NCBI RefSeq assembly: GCF_028687635.1
Contig: NZ_JAQTZS010000011.1
Location: 28,002-92,001 of the forward strand
Origin: Malikia sp.
GTDB taxonomy: Bacteria > Pseudomonadota > Gammaproteobacteria > Burkholderiales > Burkholderiaceae_C
Direction of reading: 5' to 3'
DNA: 64,000 bases
Shown: positions 29,564 to 37,890 of the stretch, piece after piece
How the letters are laid out: every line of letters begins with the position of its first letter
How positions within the stretch are numbered: the first letter of the stretch is position 1
Program-made: the position numbers and the translations under genes
The notes under the pieces: model-generated
Seen by the model: only the letters and a program-made list of their open reading frames with translations
Database searches by the model: none
Told to the model about the DNA's origin: nothing

Positions 29564-31360
29564 TCAGCTGACCATCGGCAGCGCCACTGCCTGGCCCGGG
29601 CTGGCCTGCGCAGGCGCAGCCGGGGCGCGCTGGGCGGCAGACTGGGCGGCCTTCATCTGCGCCAGCACGGCGTCGCGCGGCCCCTGCCACCGCACCCGGC
29701 CGTCGCGCAGCACCAGCAGCCGATCCGCCAGCGCGATGACACCGGGGCGGTGGGTGATCAGGAACACCGTCTTGCCATTGGCCTTGAGCTGGCGCACCGC
29801 CTGCATCAGCGCGGTCTCGCCGACGTCATCGAGGTTGGCGTTGGGCTCGTCGAGCACGATCAGCGCGGGCTCGCCGTGGATCGCGCGCGCCAGGCCGATG
29901 CGCTGGCGCTGGCCGCCCGAGAGCAGGCCGCCGGCCTCGCCGATCGGGGTGTCGTAGCCCTTGGGCAGGCGCAGGATCATCTCGTGCAGGCCGGCGCCTT
30001 GCGCGGCCGCGATCACCCGGGCTGAATCGATCTCGCCAAAGCGGGCGATGTTTTCGGCAATCGTGCCATCGAACAACTCGATGTCCTGTGGCAGGTAGCC
30101 CAGGTGCGGGCCGAGCTCGGTACGGCTCCAGCCGTCCAGCGGGCGCTCGTCGAGCAGCACCTCGCCGCTGACATCAGGCCAGATGCCGACCAGCACCCGC
30201 GCCAGCGTGGACTTGCCCGAACCCGAGGGACCCAGCACCACCGTCACGCTGCCGGGTTCGGCCTGCAGGCTCACATCCTGCAGGATGGGACGGGAGCGCC
30301 CCGGGGCGCTGGCCACCACCTGACGCAAGCACACCGCCCCCTTGGGCGGGACGCGGGTCAGCGCCGGATCCCGCTCTGGGTGGCGCTGCAGCAGCTGTTC
30401 CAGTCGCTCGAAGGCGCCGCGCGCGCCGAGAAAACTGCGCCAGCTGCTCACCATCAGGTCGATCGGCGCCAGGGCACGGGTCATCAGCACGTTGGCGGCG
30501 ATCATGGCGCCGGGACTCAACTGGCCATCGATCACCAGCAGCGCGCCAGCCCCCAGGGCAAACGACTGCTGGCAGTAGCGCACCCATTTGCTGATCGCCG
30601 TGATGCGGTGTGTCAGGGCCTGCGCGGCCCCGTGCAGAGCCATCTGGGCGGCATGACGCTGCTGCCAGCGCTGACGCAGCCCGACCAGCATGCCCATAGC
30701 TTCGACCACCTCGGCATTGCGCAGCTTGTGCTGCAGGAACTGGTTCACCTCGCTCTGCGCCTTGGCCGCCGCCTCGGACGGCACGATGGCGTGGCGATGC
30801 CCCAGCCAGGCCAGCGCCGCCTGGACCAGGGCGAAAGCGATGGCGACCCAGCCCAGGAAAGGGTGCAGGAAAAACAGCACCACGATGTAGATCGGCGTCC
30901 AGGGCGCATCGAAGAAGGCGAAGATGCCGCTGCCAGTGAGGAACTGGCGGATCTCGGTCAGGTCGGAAAAGGTGCGCTGCACCGGCGCGCCCGACTGGCT
31001 CAGGTTGGCCTCGAAGGTGGCGTTGAAGACCCGGGTACCCAGCGCGGCGTCCAGCCTCACGCCGGCACGCACCAGCAGGCGCGAGCGCGACCACTCGGCG
31101 AACGCCATCACGGCAAACAGGAACAATGTGAGCAGCGACACGGCCAGCAAGGTCAGCTCGCTGCGGCTGACCAGCACACGGTCGTAGACCTGCAGCATGT
31201 AGAGCGTGGGCGACAGCAGCAGCAGGTTGACCACCAGGCTGAACAGACCCGCCACCATGAATTCGCGCCGGAAGGTCCACAGCGTGGCCGTGAGCTCGCT
31301 GCGCGCAAAAAAACCCTTGCTTGTCATCTTGTTCGGTCCGTCCAGTTCATGCTTGGCCAT
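29564..31360 (-). CDS. Type I secretion ABC permease/ATPase (PrtD-like), second of two
   Basis: A 598-residue half-transporter. Membrane domain residues about 30-310 include LLLSPTLYMLQVYDRVLVSRS, typical of the PrtD/RsaD type I family. The ATPase domain has Walker A GPSGSGKST, signature LSGGQRQRIGLARAI and Walker B ALIVLDEPN followed by ANLD. No N-terminal C39 peptidase or C39-like domain is present. The ATG at 31360 overlaps the stop of the preceding ABC gene; an ATG at 31327 (MTSKGFF) is an alternative start. It probably dimerises with itself or with the paralogue just upstream. Confidence 0.92.
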   Translation of the reverse strand: MAKHELDGPNKMTSKGFFARSELTATLWTFRREFMVAGLFSLVVNLLLLSPTLYMLQVYDRVLVSRSELTLLAVSLLTLFLFAVMAFAEWSRSRLLVRAGVRLDAALGTRVFNATFEANLSQSGAPVQRTFSDLTEIRQFLTGSGIFAFFDAPWTPIYIVVLFFLHPFLGWVAIAFALVQAALAWLGHRHAIVPSEAAAKAQSEVNQFLQHKLRNAEVVEAMGMLVGLRQRWQQRHAAQMALHGAAQALTHRITAISKWVRYCQQSFALGAGALLVIDGQLSPGAMIAANVLMTRALAPIDLMVSSWRSFLGARGAFERLEQLLQRHPERDPALTRVPPKGAVCLRQVVASAPGRSRPILQDVSLQAEPGSVTVVLGPSGSGKSTLARVLVGIWPDVSGEVLLDERPLDGWSRTELGPHLGYLPQDIELFDGTIAENIARFGEIDSARVIAAAQGAGLHEMILRLPKGYDTPIGEAGGLLSGGQRQRIGLARAIHGEPALIVLDEPNANLDDVGETALMQAVRQLKANGKTVFLITHRPGVIALADRLLVLRDGRVRWQGPRDAVLAQMKAAQSAAQRAPAAPAQASPGQAVALPMVS

Positions 31361-33132
31361 CAGGGCGTCGGGGAGGCCACCATGGCGGCGCGTTGTGGCG
31401 TGGCGGGCGCCTGCCGGGTCTGCTGTGGTGGCTGTTGAGCCTGCTGCGCCGCCTGGTTCAGCGCCGCCAGCACCTCGTCGCGTGGGCCGAAGGCCTGCTG
31501 CGCGCCGTCGCGCAACACCAGCAGCTTGTCGGCCACGCCCAGCACGCTGGTGCGGTGGGTCATCACCACGAAGGTGGTGCCGCGTAGCTTGAGTCCGGCA
31601 ATGGCCTGCGCGAGCGCGGCGTCACCCAACTCATCCAGGCTGGAGTTGGGCTCATCGAGCACGACGAACACCGGATCGCCATAGAACGCGCGCGCCAGCG
31701 CGACGCGCTGACGCTGGCCACCCGACAGCATGGCGCCGTCGCGGCCGACCGGGCTGTCGTAGCCCTGGGGCAGGCTCAGGATGAATTCGTGCAGGCCGAC
31801 GGCGCGCGCCGCCGCCTCCACCTTGGCCGGGCTGGGTTCGCCGAAGCGCGCGATGTTCTCGGCCAGCGTGCCTTCGAGCAGTTCCACGCCCTGCGGCAGA
31901 TAGCCCAGGTGCGGGCCCAGCTCCTGCTTGTCCCAGGCGAAGATGTCGGCGCCGTCCAGCCTCACCTTGCCGCTGGCGGCAGGCCACAGCCCCACCAGCA
32001 GCCGTGCCAGCGTGGTCTTGCCGGCAGCCGAAGGACCGACCACGGCCAGCACCTCGCCCGGCTGCAGGGCGAAGGCCACCCCCTTGAGGATGGCGGCATG
32101 GGAGCCCGGAGCCGCCGCCATCAGGTTTTCCACCAGCAGTCGACCCTTGGGCGCCGGCAAGGACATGGCGGGTGGCCTGGCTGGCAACTGGGTCAGCAGC
32201 TGGTCCAGGCGGCTCCAGGCGTCACGCAAGTTGACGACCGCGCGCCACTGACTCACCATCTGCACCAGCGGGGCCAGCATGCGCCCGCCGAGCACCGAGC
32301 CGACGATCATCGCGCCGCCCCCACCGGGAAGCTGATTGCCCAGGATCAGCCAGGCCCCCACGCCGAGCAGCAGCGAAGCCATGGTGGTCTGGATGAACTT
32401 GCTGGCGGCCTGGAAGGCGCCCGCCCGGTCGGAAGCCTGGGCCTGCAGACCCAGGAACTCGCGCTGCTTGCGCATCCAGCGGCCGTGGATGTTGTGCAAC
32501 ATGCCCATCGACTCGATCACCTCGGCGTTGCGCAGCGAGCCGTCGGCGTATTGCTGGGCGGCAATCGCGGCGCGGTTGGCGGCCAGCAACGGCGGCTGGG
32601 TGCCACGCTCGTTGAACCAGGCCAGCGTCACCTGCACCAGCGCGCCCGCGACGGCCGACCAGCCCAGCACCGGACTCATCGCAAAAAGGATCAGCGCGAA
32701 CAGCAGCGACACCGGCGACTCCATCAGCGCACCGAGCACCGGATGGTGCAGAAAGTCGCGCAGGGTGCGAAAGTCGTTCATCGGCTGGATCGAAGGGGAA
32801 CCGAGACGGCGCAGGTTGGACTCGTAGATGGCCTGGAACACACGCGGTGCCATGCGCCGGTCGAACTGCACGCCCGCCTCGCGCAAGGTTTCGGAACGCA
32901 CCCATTCCAGCACCTCCATCACCACGTAGGCCAGCACGACCAGCAGCGTCAGCATGGCCAGCGTCACATGGCTGCGGCTGTTGACCACCCGGTCATAGAC
33001 CTCCAGCATGTAGAGGGTGGGAGCCAGCACCAGCAGACTCGCCACCAGGGCAAAGCCGAAAGCCCGCCAGTAGTACGGCTTCAAGGCCAGCAGGGCCTCC
33101 GCCAGTTCGGAAGGTTTCTGGTTCGGGTTCAT
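31360..33132 (-). CDS. Type I secretion ABC permease/ATPase (PrtD-like), first of two
   Basis: A 590-residue half-transporter, clearly paralogous to the next gene: LLVLAPTLYMLEVYDRVVNSRSHVTLAML in the membrane domain, Walker A GPSAAGKTT, signature LSGGQRQRVALARAF, Walker B VFVVLDEPNSSLD. The start MNPNQKPSELAEAL at 33132 overlaps the stop of the TnpB-like gene by four bases. The C-terminus is Gln/Pro-rich. Both copies have intact ATPase motifs, so neither looks like a degenerate partner. The secreted substrate is not encoded in the window. Confidence 0.92.
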   Translation of the reverse strand: MNPNQKPSELAEALLALKPYYWRAFGFALVASLLVLAPTLYMLEVYDRVVNSRSHVTLAMLTLLVVLAYVVMEVLEWVRSETLREAGVQFDRRMAPRVFQAIYESNLRRLGSPSIQPMNDFRTLRDFLHHPVLGALMESPVSLLFALILFAMSPVLGWSAVAGALVQVTLAWFNERGTQPPLLAANRAAIAAQQYADGSLRNAEVIESMGMLHNIHGRWMRKQREFLGLQAQASDRAGAFQAASKFIQTTMASLLLGVGAWLILGNQLPGGGGAMIVGSVLGGRMLAPLVQMVSQWRAVVNLRDAWSRLDQLLTQLPARPPAMSLPAPKGRLLVENLMAAAPGSHAAILKGVAFALQPGEVLAVVGPSAAGKTTLARLLVGLWPAASGKVRLDGADIFAWDKQELGPHLGYLPQGVELLEGTLAENIARFGEPSPAKVEAAARAVGLHEFILSLPQGYDSPVGRDGAMLSGGQRQRVALARAFYGDPVFVVLDEPNSSLDELGDAALAQAIAGLKLRGTTFVVMTHRTSVLGVADKLLVLRDGAQQAFGPRDEVLAALNQAAQQAQQPPQQTRQAPATPQRAAMVASPTP

Positions 33133-33734
33133 GCGACTTGCTCTTCCACCATCAGGTATCGAGGCCATTCCTCGTTGTGCGGCGCTCGCTGCGCCGCCTC
33201 GCCAGCGGCCACGGATTCGAGCAGAAAGCTCAGCTCGAACTCGCCGTCAGCGCGTTGCAACAGCACGATCTCGCGCAGCCGGCCTTGCTGGAACGCGGCC
33301 TCGTCCTCGGGGCGCAAGGCCAGCTGGAAGCGCATGCGGCCGTCGAGCGTGAACAGCGACAGCTGGCCGGACTTGAGACTGAGCGTGTGGCGGTCGAAAT
33401 AGACCGGGCAGTTGTCGGCGAAGCGGATCAGCGGCAAGGGGCGATCCCCCAGGCACGCGAGGTTGAACGGGCTCTCCACTCCCTGGTAGACCGCCCGGCT
33501 GGCGCGGCAGACCGAGTAGATGGCGTTGCAAGCCATCTGCGAACCCAGAGTGGGGAACTGCTCGCGCAAGCCCTTGTAGGTCATGTGATGCAGCGCCACC
33601 CGGTTCCAGCAGCGGCTGTCGCGCACCGTGGGCGCCAGGGCGTTGCAGGCGCGCGCGAACAGCTGCTGCAGCGCGAGCAGACGGGCCTTCTGCTCCTCGC
33701 TGGTCTGCAGGCTGATGCGCAGGTTTTTCTTCAT
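33129..33734 (-). CDS. Truncated TnpB-like protein lacking the RuvC nuclease part, first gene of the secretion operon
   Basis: A 201-residue protein. The N-terminal half, LRISLQTSEEQKARLLALQQ, then FARACNALAPTVRDSR, VALHHMTYKGLREQFPTLGS and QMACNAIYSVCRASRAVYQ, follows the N-terminal helical (REC-like) part of IS605-family OrfB/TnpB. Residues 103-172 (RFADNCPVYFDRHTLSLKSG, FTLDGRMRFQLAL, LLQRADGEFELSFLLE) follow the beta-rich WED part that precedes the first RuvC strand. The protein ends about where VDLG (RuvC I) would begin. No RuvC motifs or CxxC zinc ribbon exist here or just downstream. The ATG at 33734 sits in an inverted repeat with a nearby promoter and no Shine-Dalgarno site. The stop overlaps the ABC start (ATGA), so the gene is in the operon. 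Role unknown; an RNA- or DNA-binding regulator is inference. Confidence 0.7.
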   Translation of the reverse strand: MKKNLRISLQTSEEQKARLLALQQLFARACNALAPTVRDSRCWNRVALHHMTYKGLREQFPTLGSQMACNAIYSVCRASRAVYQGVESPFNLACLGDRPLPLIRFADNCPVYFDRHTLSLKSGQLSLFTLDGRMRFQLALRPEDEAAFQQGRLREIVLLQRADGEFELSFLLESVAAGEAAQRAPHNEEWPRYLMVEEQVA

Positions 33735-33771
33735 ATAGGAACATTCTAACCATATCCTATATGAAAATGAA
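33732..33771 (-). promoter_or_regulatory. Promoter with operator-like inverted repeat at the start of the secretion operon
   Basis: On the minus strand, TTCATT (33766-33771), 17 bases, TAGAAT (33743-33748). A perfect 9-base inverted repeat, CATATAGGA (33732-33740) and TCCTATATG (33755-33763), encloses the -10 box, and the proximal arm contains the ATG start of the TnpB-like gene. Transcription would begin only a few bases before the ATG. The layout suggests repression or autoregulation and possibly a leaderless mRNA. Confidence 0.5.
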
Positions 33772-33887
33772 ATTCGTCCGAGCAACGACGCACCCAGGCA
33801 TCAGCCCGACGCGACTCGGCGGCCAACGGGAAAACGGGGAAACGTGATGCGCACCGGCCTGAATGACTGGACGATTAGGAGGGATTG

Positions 33888-33962
33888 TGGTGCCCATGGG
33901 CAGGATCGAACTGCCGACCTCCCCCTTACCAAGGGGGTGCTCTACCACTGAGCCACATGGGC
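33888..33962 (-). tRNA. tRNA-Thr (GGT)
   Basis: Minus strand. Acceptor GCCCATG pairs with CATGGGC, CCA is encoded, the D-loop is GCTCAGTGGTAGAGC, and the anticodon arm CCCCC-TTGGTAA-GGGGG gives anticodon GGT. The T-arm contains GTTCGATCC. First of three tRNAs in tandem orientation. Confidence 0.96.
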
Positions 33963-33985
33963 GAACTGCTCGAGCGCGAAAGCGC

Positions 33986-34061
33986 TGGAGCGGGATAAGA
34001 GACTCGAACTCTCGACCTATACCTTGGCAAGGTATCGCTCTACCAACTGAGCTAATCCCGC
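33986..34061 (-). tRNA. tRNA-Gly (GCC)
   Basis: Minus strand. Acceptor GCGGGAT pairs with ATCCCGC, the CCA end is encoded, and the anticodon stem ATACC/GGTAT holds loop TTGCCAA with anticodon GCC. T-loop GTTCGAGTC. It lies 23 bases upstream of tRNA-Thr. Confidence 0.96.
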
Positions 34062-34070
34062 GTGCAAATC

Positions 34071-34146
34071 TGGCTCCTCGACCTGGGCTCGAACCAGGGA
34101 CCTACGGATTAACAGTCCGGCGCTCTACCGACTGAGCTATCGAGGA
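34071..34146 (-). tRNA. tRNA-Asn (GTT)
   Basis: Minus strand. Acceptor TCCTCGA pairs with TCGAGGA, CCA is encoded, and anticodon loop CTGTTAA gives anticodon GTT. T-loop GTTCGAGCC. Nine bases separate it from tRNA-Gly, so the three are probably co-transcribed. Confidence 0.96.
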
Positions 34147-34149
34147 ATA

Positions 34150-34166
34150 CGATACGTTGCGTATCG
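34150..34166. repeat. Inverted repeat just upstream of the tRNA cluster
   Basis: CGATACG and CGTATCG flank TTG, directly upstream of the tRNA-Asn 5' end on the minus strand. The 104-base gap up to the glycosyltransferase gene also holds TATAGAAT (likely -10 of the tRNA transcript, near 34181-34188) and a weak A/T hairpin at 34191-34206. Confidence 0.4.
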
Positions 34167-34250
34167 ATCAGAAGCCGCTATTCTATACAAGAAAAACGCC
34201 TTTTTCGTGACCGATGCAAGCCGGAGCAAAAAAATTCCGCTTCGCGCCAC

Positions 34251-35498
34251 TCAGCCCGCCAGTGCGCTGACCCAGGCCAGCTGACGCGGCAGGCAGACCG
34301 ACTCCAGGTCGTAATGGTCGCGCGCGAACGCCCGCGCCCGCCGGCCCAGGCGGGCCCGTTCAGCCGGGTCGTCGAGCAGCTCGCAGACCTGCCGCGCCCA
34401 TTCCGGGACGTCGAAAAAGCCGGCCAGCCGTCCGGTCTCGCCGTGGATGATGGCCTCGCGCAGCGGGGCCGTATCGCTGGCGACGATGGCGCAGCCAGCG
34501 CTCATGGCTTCGAGCAGGCTCCAGCTCAGCACGAAGGGGTAGGTCAGGTAGACATGCAAGGCACTGAGCTGCAGCAGCGACACGAACTGCTGATAAGGCA
34601 GATTGCCCAGGAAATGCACGCGCGCCCAATCGGCATCGGCCATCCGCAGCCGGACCTCGTCGGCAAAGATGCACTTCCAGCTGCGCCCCCCATGGCGCGC
34701 CGGATCGGGTGCGGCACCATAGCTCACGCCCTCGCCGCCGACGATCATGATCCTGGCGTTGGGACGACGCCGCAGGATCTCGGGCAAGGCGCGCATGAAG
34801 ACATGGTAGCCCCGGTAGGGTTCGAGCTGGCGGTTGACGAAGGTGATGATCTCGTCGCCGCGTTCAAGCCCGAGACTGCCGTTGAGCGTCAGGCTGACAT
34901 CGGGTCGGGGCGCCACGGCCTCAGTGTCGATGCCGTCGTGGATCACCGTGATCCGGTCGCGAAAGGGGGCGGGAAAGGTGCTGGCCTGCCACTGCGTCGG
35001 CGAGAGGCCAGCATCGGCGACCTCGAAATGCAGCAGGTTGTTGAGGTTCTTGAGCCGCAGCCGGCAGGCATCGCCCGTCGGGTCGGCCGGCGGAAACTCG
35101 GGATCGAAGTCGATGTCCGCCCCCTGCGCCTGGTAGAAGAACTCGCAGTAGAGGCCCAGCCGCGCCCGTGGCCAGACCTCCTTCAGGAACAGACTTTCAC
35201 CCCAGCCCGGATGCGCCACGATCACGTCGGGCTCGAAGCCCTCGCGCTGGAGCGCCAACGCGGCGCGGAAGCAGGCCTCGCCGCGTATGGCCTTGGTCTC
35301 GAAATCCCGCACCCAGGGATGGATGCCGGGCGTGGTGCCGCGCTGCGCGCCGTAAGGCACGATGCGCACCCCCTGCCAGAGGCCCGGCTCGACCTGGCGC
35401 ATCGTCATGGCCAGCACCCGATGCCCCTGCCGCGCCAAGGCGGGCGCCAGATGCCTGAACTGACCGGGGAAGTTCTGGTGGACGAAGAGGATGTTCAC
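34251..35498 (-). CDS. Glycosyltransferase family 4 protein
   Basis: A 415-residue GT-B enzyme. The N-terminal domain begins NILFVHQNFPGQFRHLAPAL and the C-terminal domain carries the nucleotide-sugar motif SLLEAMSAGCAIVASDTAPLREAI (E-x7-E type). The likely start is the GTG at 35498 behind an AGGG site; an in-frame TTG precedes it by one codon. It follows rfbC by 15 bases at the end of the dTDP-rhamnose operon, so it may use dTDP-rhamnose or extend the same polymer; the sugar specificity cannot be read from sequence. Confidence 0.85.
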   Translation of the reverse strand: MNILFVHQNFPGQFRHLAPALARQGHRVLAMTMRQVEPGLWQGVRIVPYGAQRGTTPGIHPWVRDFETKAIRGEACFRAALALQREGFEPDVIVAHPGWGESLFLKEVWPRARLGLYCEFFYQAQGADIDFDPEFPPADPTGDACRLRLKNLNNLLHFEVADAGLSPTQWQASTFPAPFRDRITVIHDGIDTEAVAPRPDVSLTLNGSLGLERGDEIITFVNRQLEPYRGYHVFMRALPEILRRRPNARIMIVGGEGVSYGAAPDPARHGGRSWKCIFADEVRLRMADADWARVHFLGNLPYQQFVSLLQLSALHVYLTYPFVLSWSLLEAMSAGCAIVASDTAPLREAIIHGETGRLAGFFDVPEWARQVCELLDDPAERARLGRRARAFARDHYDLESVCLPRQLAWVSALAG

Positions 35499-35513
35499 CA
35501 AAAACCCTGCCGT

Positions 35514-36065
35514 TCAGGCGAAGACTTCCGCCCGTGCCAGCGCCTTGCCCTGCTGATCCTTGGCCGACAGCTGCGGCGCCAGACCGACATCAGGCCACGC
35601 GACGCCGATCGCCGGATCGTCCCAGGCGATGCAGCGCTCGTGCTCGGGGCTGTAGTAGTCGGTGGTCTTGTAGAGGAAGTCGGCCGACTCGCTCAGCACC
35701 AGGAAGCCGTGCGCGAAGCCCGGCGGGATCCAGAGCTGACGGTGGTTGTCCTCGCTGAGCTCGACGCCGGCCCATTGCCCGAAGGTCGGCGAAGCGCGAC
35801 GGATATCGACCGCGACGTCGAACACCGCGCCGCGCACCACGCGCACCAGCTTGCCCTGTGCCTTGGGCGCGAGCTGGTAGTGCAGTCCGCGCAGCACGCC
35901 CCGGCTGCTTCGGCTGTGGTTGTCCTGCACGAACTGGAGGCTGGTGCCGGTGGCGGCATCGAAGGCCTGCTGGTTGAAGCTCTCGTAGAAGAAGCCGCGT
36001 GCGTCGCCGAACACCCGGGGTTCGATGATCAGGACGTCGGCAACGGCGGTGGAAATGACCTTCAT
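35514..36065 (-). CDS. rfbC: dTDP-4-dehydrorhamnose 3,5-epimerase
   Basis: A 183-residue cupin epimerase with RVFGDARGFFYESFNQQAF, the active-site His in LRGLHYQLAPKAQGKLVRVV, VDIRRASPTFGQW, and IPPGFAHGFLVLSE, followed by YKTTDYYSPEHE. It is the third step of dTDP-L-rhamnose synthesis. The start overlaps the rfbA stop by four bases. Confidence 0.96.
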   Translation of the reverse strand: MKVISTAVADVLIIEPRVFGDARGFFYESFNQQAFDAATGTSLQFVQDNHSRSSRGVLRGLHYQLAPKAQGKLVRVVRGAVFDVAVDIRRASPTFGQWAGVELSEDNHRQLWIPPGFAHGFLVLSESADFLYKTTDYYSPEHERCIAWDDPAIGVAWPDVGLAPQLSAKDQQGKALARAEVFA

Positions 36066-36949
36066 CAGAACACCTTGTCACTGAACAGGCTCATCAGATA
36101 CTGTCCGTAGCCGTTCTTCTTGAGCGGGTCGGCCAGGCGCTGCAGCTGGACGCCGTCGATCCAGCCGTTGCGCCAGGCGATTTCCTCCGGGCAGGCGACC
36201 TTCAGGCCCTGGCGCTTCTCGAGCGTGGCGATGAACTGGCCCGCTTCGAGCAGGCTGTCGTGGGTGCCGGTGTCGAGCCAGGCGTAGCCGCGGCCCATGG
36301 TCTGCACCGTCAGGCTGCCCTGCTCGAGGTAGGCCTGGTTGACGCTGGTGATTTCGAGCTCGCCGCGCGCGCTGGGCTTGACCGCCTTGGCGATCTCGAC
36401 CACCTGGCTGTCGTAGAAGTACAGGCCGGTGACGGCGTAGTTGGACTTGGGCGCCTGGGGCTTTTCCTCGATGCTGATGGCCTTGCCGGCGGCATCGAAC
36501 TCGACCACGCCGTAGCGCTCGGGGTCATGCACATGGTAGGCAAACACGGTCGCGCCCTGCTCCTGCGCATCGGCCGCCTGCAGCAGCGGCTGGAAGTCAT
36601 GGCCGTGGTAGATGTTGTCGCCCAGCACCAGCGCACTGGGCGCGCCGTCCAGGAACGACTCGCCGATGATGAAGGCCTGCGCCAGGCCATCGGGGCTGGG
36701 CTGGACCGCGTACTCGATGCTCATGCTCCACTGGGCGCCGTCGCCCAGCAGCTGCTGGAAGCGCGGCGTGTCCTGCGGCGTGCTGATGACCAGCACCTCG
36801 CGGATGCCGGCCAGCATCAGCGTGCTCAAGGGATAGTAGATCATCGGCTTGTCGTAGACCGGCAGCAGCTGCTTGCTGATCGCCAGCGTGGCCGGGTGCA
36901 GCCGGGTGCCGGAGCCGCCAGCGAGGATGATGCCCTTGCGTTGCTTCAT
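36065..36949 (-). CDS. rfbA: Glucose-1-phosphate thymidylyltransferase
   Basis: A 294-residue nucleotidyltransferase with the signature [48 protein letters not shown] (metal Asp) and [18 protein letters not shown]. First step of dTDP-L-rhamnose synthesis. It follows rfbD after 29 bases and is coupled to rfbC. Confidence 0.97.
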   Translation of the reverse strand: MKQRKGIILAGGSGTRLHPATLAISKQLLPVYDKPMIYYPLSTLMLAGIREVLVISTPQDTPRFQQLLGDGAQWSMSIEYAVQPSPDGLAQAFIIGESFLDGAPSALVLGDNIYHGHDFQPLLQAADAQEQGATVFAYHVHDPERYGVVEFDAAGKAISIEEKPQAPKSNYAVTGLYFYDSQVVEIAKAVKPSARGELEITSVNQAYLEQGSLTVQTMGRGYAWLDTGTHDSLLEAGQFIATLEKRQGLKVACPEEIAWRNGWIDGVQLQRLADPLKKNGYGQYLMSLFSDKVF

Positions 36950-36978
36950 GTGAAATTTCCTGTCGGTTCTTTGAGGTC

Positions 36979-37890
36979 TCAGAGGATCTCGGCCAGCATG
37001 CGCTCGACGCCCTGCTGCCAGGGCGGCAGCGTCAGGCCGAAGGTCTGTTGCAGCTTGCCCGTATCAAGGCGCGAGTTGAGTGGCCGACGGGCTGGGGTCG
37101 GAAAGGCGCTGGTCGGCACCGGATCAATCGCCCGCACCTTGAGCTGCTGCTCGGGCTTGAGCCGGCGCGCGGTCGCGATCACCTGGCTGGCGTAGCCATG
37201 CCAGCTGGTTTCACCTGCGGCGGCCAGGTGGTAGATGCCTGGGCCGGTGCCGGTGCGCAGCACCCGGGCCAGCACGTGCGCGCTGACGTCGGCGATCAGC
37301 TCGGCGCCGGTCGGCGCACCGAACTGGTCGGCGATCACGGTCAGGCGCTCGCGCTCCCCGGCCAGGCGCAGCATGGTCTTGGCGAAATTGCCGCCGCGCG
37401 CGGCGTAGACCCAGCTGGTCCGAAAGATCAGGTGTTTGGCGCAGGCCTGCGCGATCAGCTGTTCGCCTTCGAGCTTGCTGCGGCCGTAGATGTTGAGCGG
37501 GCCGGTGGCGTCATCCTCCCGCCAGGGCTGGTCGCCGCTGCCGTCGAAGACATAGTCGGTGCTGTAGTGCAGCAGCCAGGCACCGACCTCTGCAGCAGCC
37601 TGTGCCAGCGCCTGCGGCGCCAGCGCGTTGACCAGTTGCGCCAGCTCGGGCTCGCTCTCGGCCTTGTCGACCGCCGTGTGCGCGGCGGCGTTGACTATGG
37701 CCACCGGACGCAGCGCGCGCACCGTCGCCTTCAGGCCGTCGAGATCGGACAGGTCGCCGCAGTGATCGGTGCTGTGGCGATCGAGCGCCACGACGCGACC
37801 GAGCGGTGCCAGGCTGCGCTGCAGCTCCCAGCCGACCTGGCCTTTACCGCCCAGCAGCAGGATGGTTGGCGTCTTGCCGTGGTCGCTCAT
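36979..37890 (-). CDS. rfbD: dTDP-4-dehydrorhamnose reductase
   Basis: A 303-residue SDR reductase giving dTDP-L-rhamnose with NADPH. The start [15 protein letters not shown] at 37890 overlaps the rfbB stop by four bases and places the dinucleotide motif [10 protein letters not shown] correctly; the longer open frame upstream is a shadow. Other motifs: [32 protein letters not shown] and YGRSKLEGE (Tyr-x3-Lys). Confidence 0.96.
   Translation of the reverse strand: MSDHGKTPTILLLGGKGQVGWELQRSLAPLGRVVALDRHSTDHCGDLSDLDGLKATVRALRPVAIVNAAAHTAVDKAESEPELAQLVNALAPQALAQAAAEVGAWLLHYSTDYVFDGSGDQPWREDDATGPLNIYGRSKLEGEQLIAQACAKHLIFRTSWVYAARGGNFAKTMLRLAGERERLTVIADQFGAPTGAELIADVSAHVLARVLRTGTGPGIYHLAAAGETSWHGYASQVIATARRLKPEQQLKVRAIDPVPTSAFPTPARRPLNSRLDTGKLQQTFGLTLPPWQQGVERMLAEIL

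Noticed and set aside
33129..33734. Intact IS605-type insertion sequence
   Set aside because: No TnpA, no RuvC part, no end hairpins recognised; the gene is coupled to ABC genes.
33757..33948. Small minus-strand frame before the secretion operon
   Set aside because: It overlaps tRNA-Thr and the promoter region and has no ribosome site.
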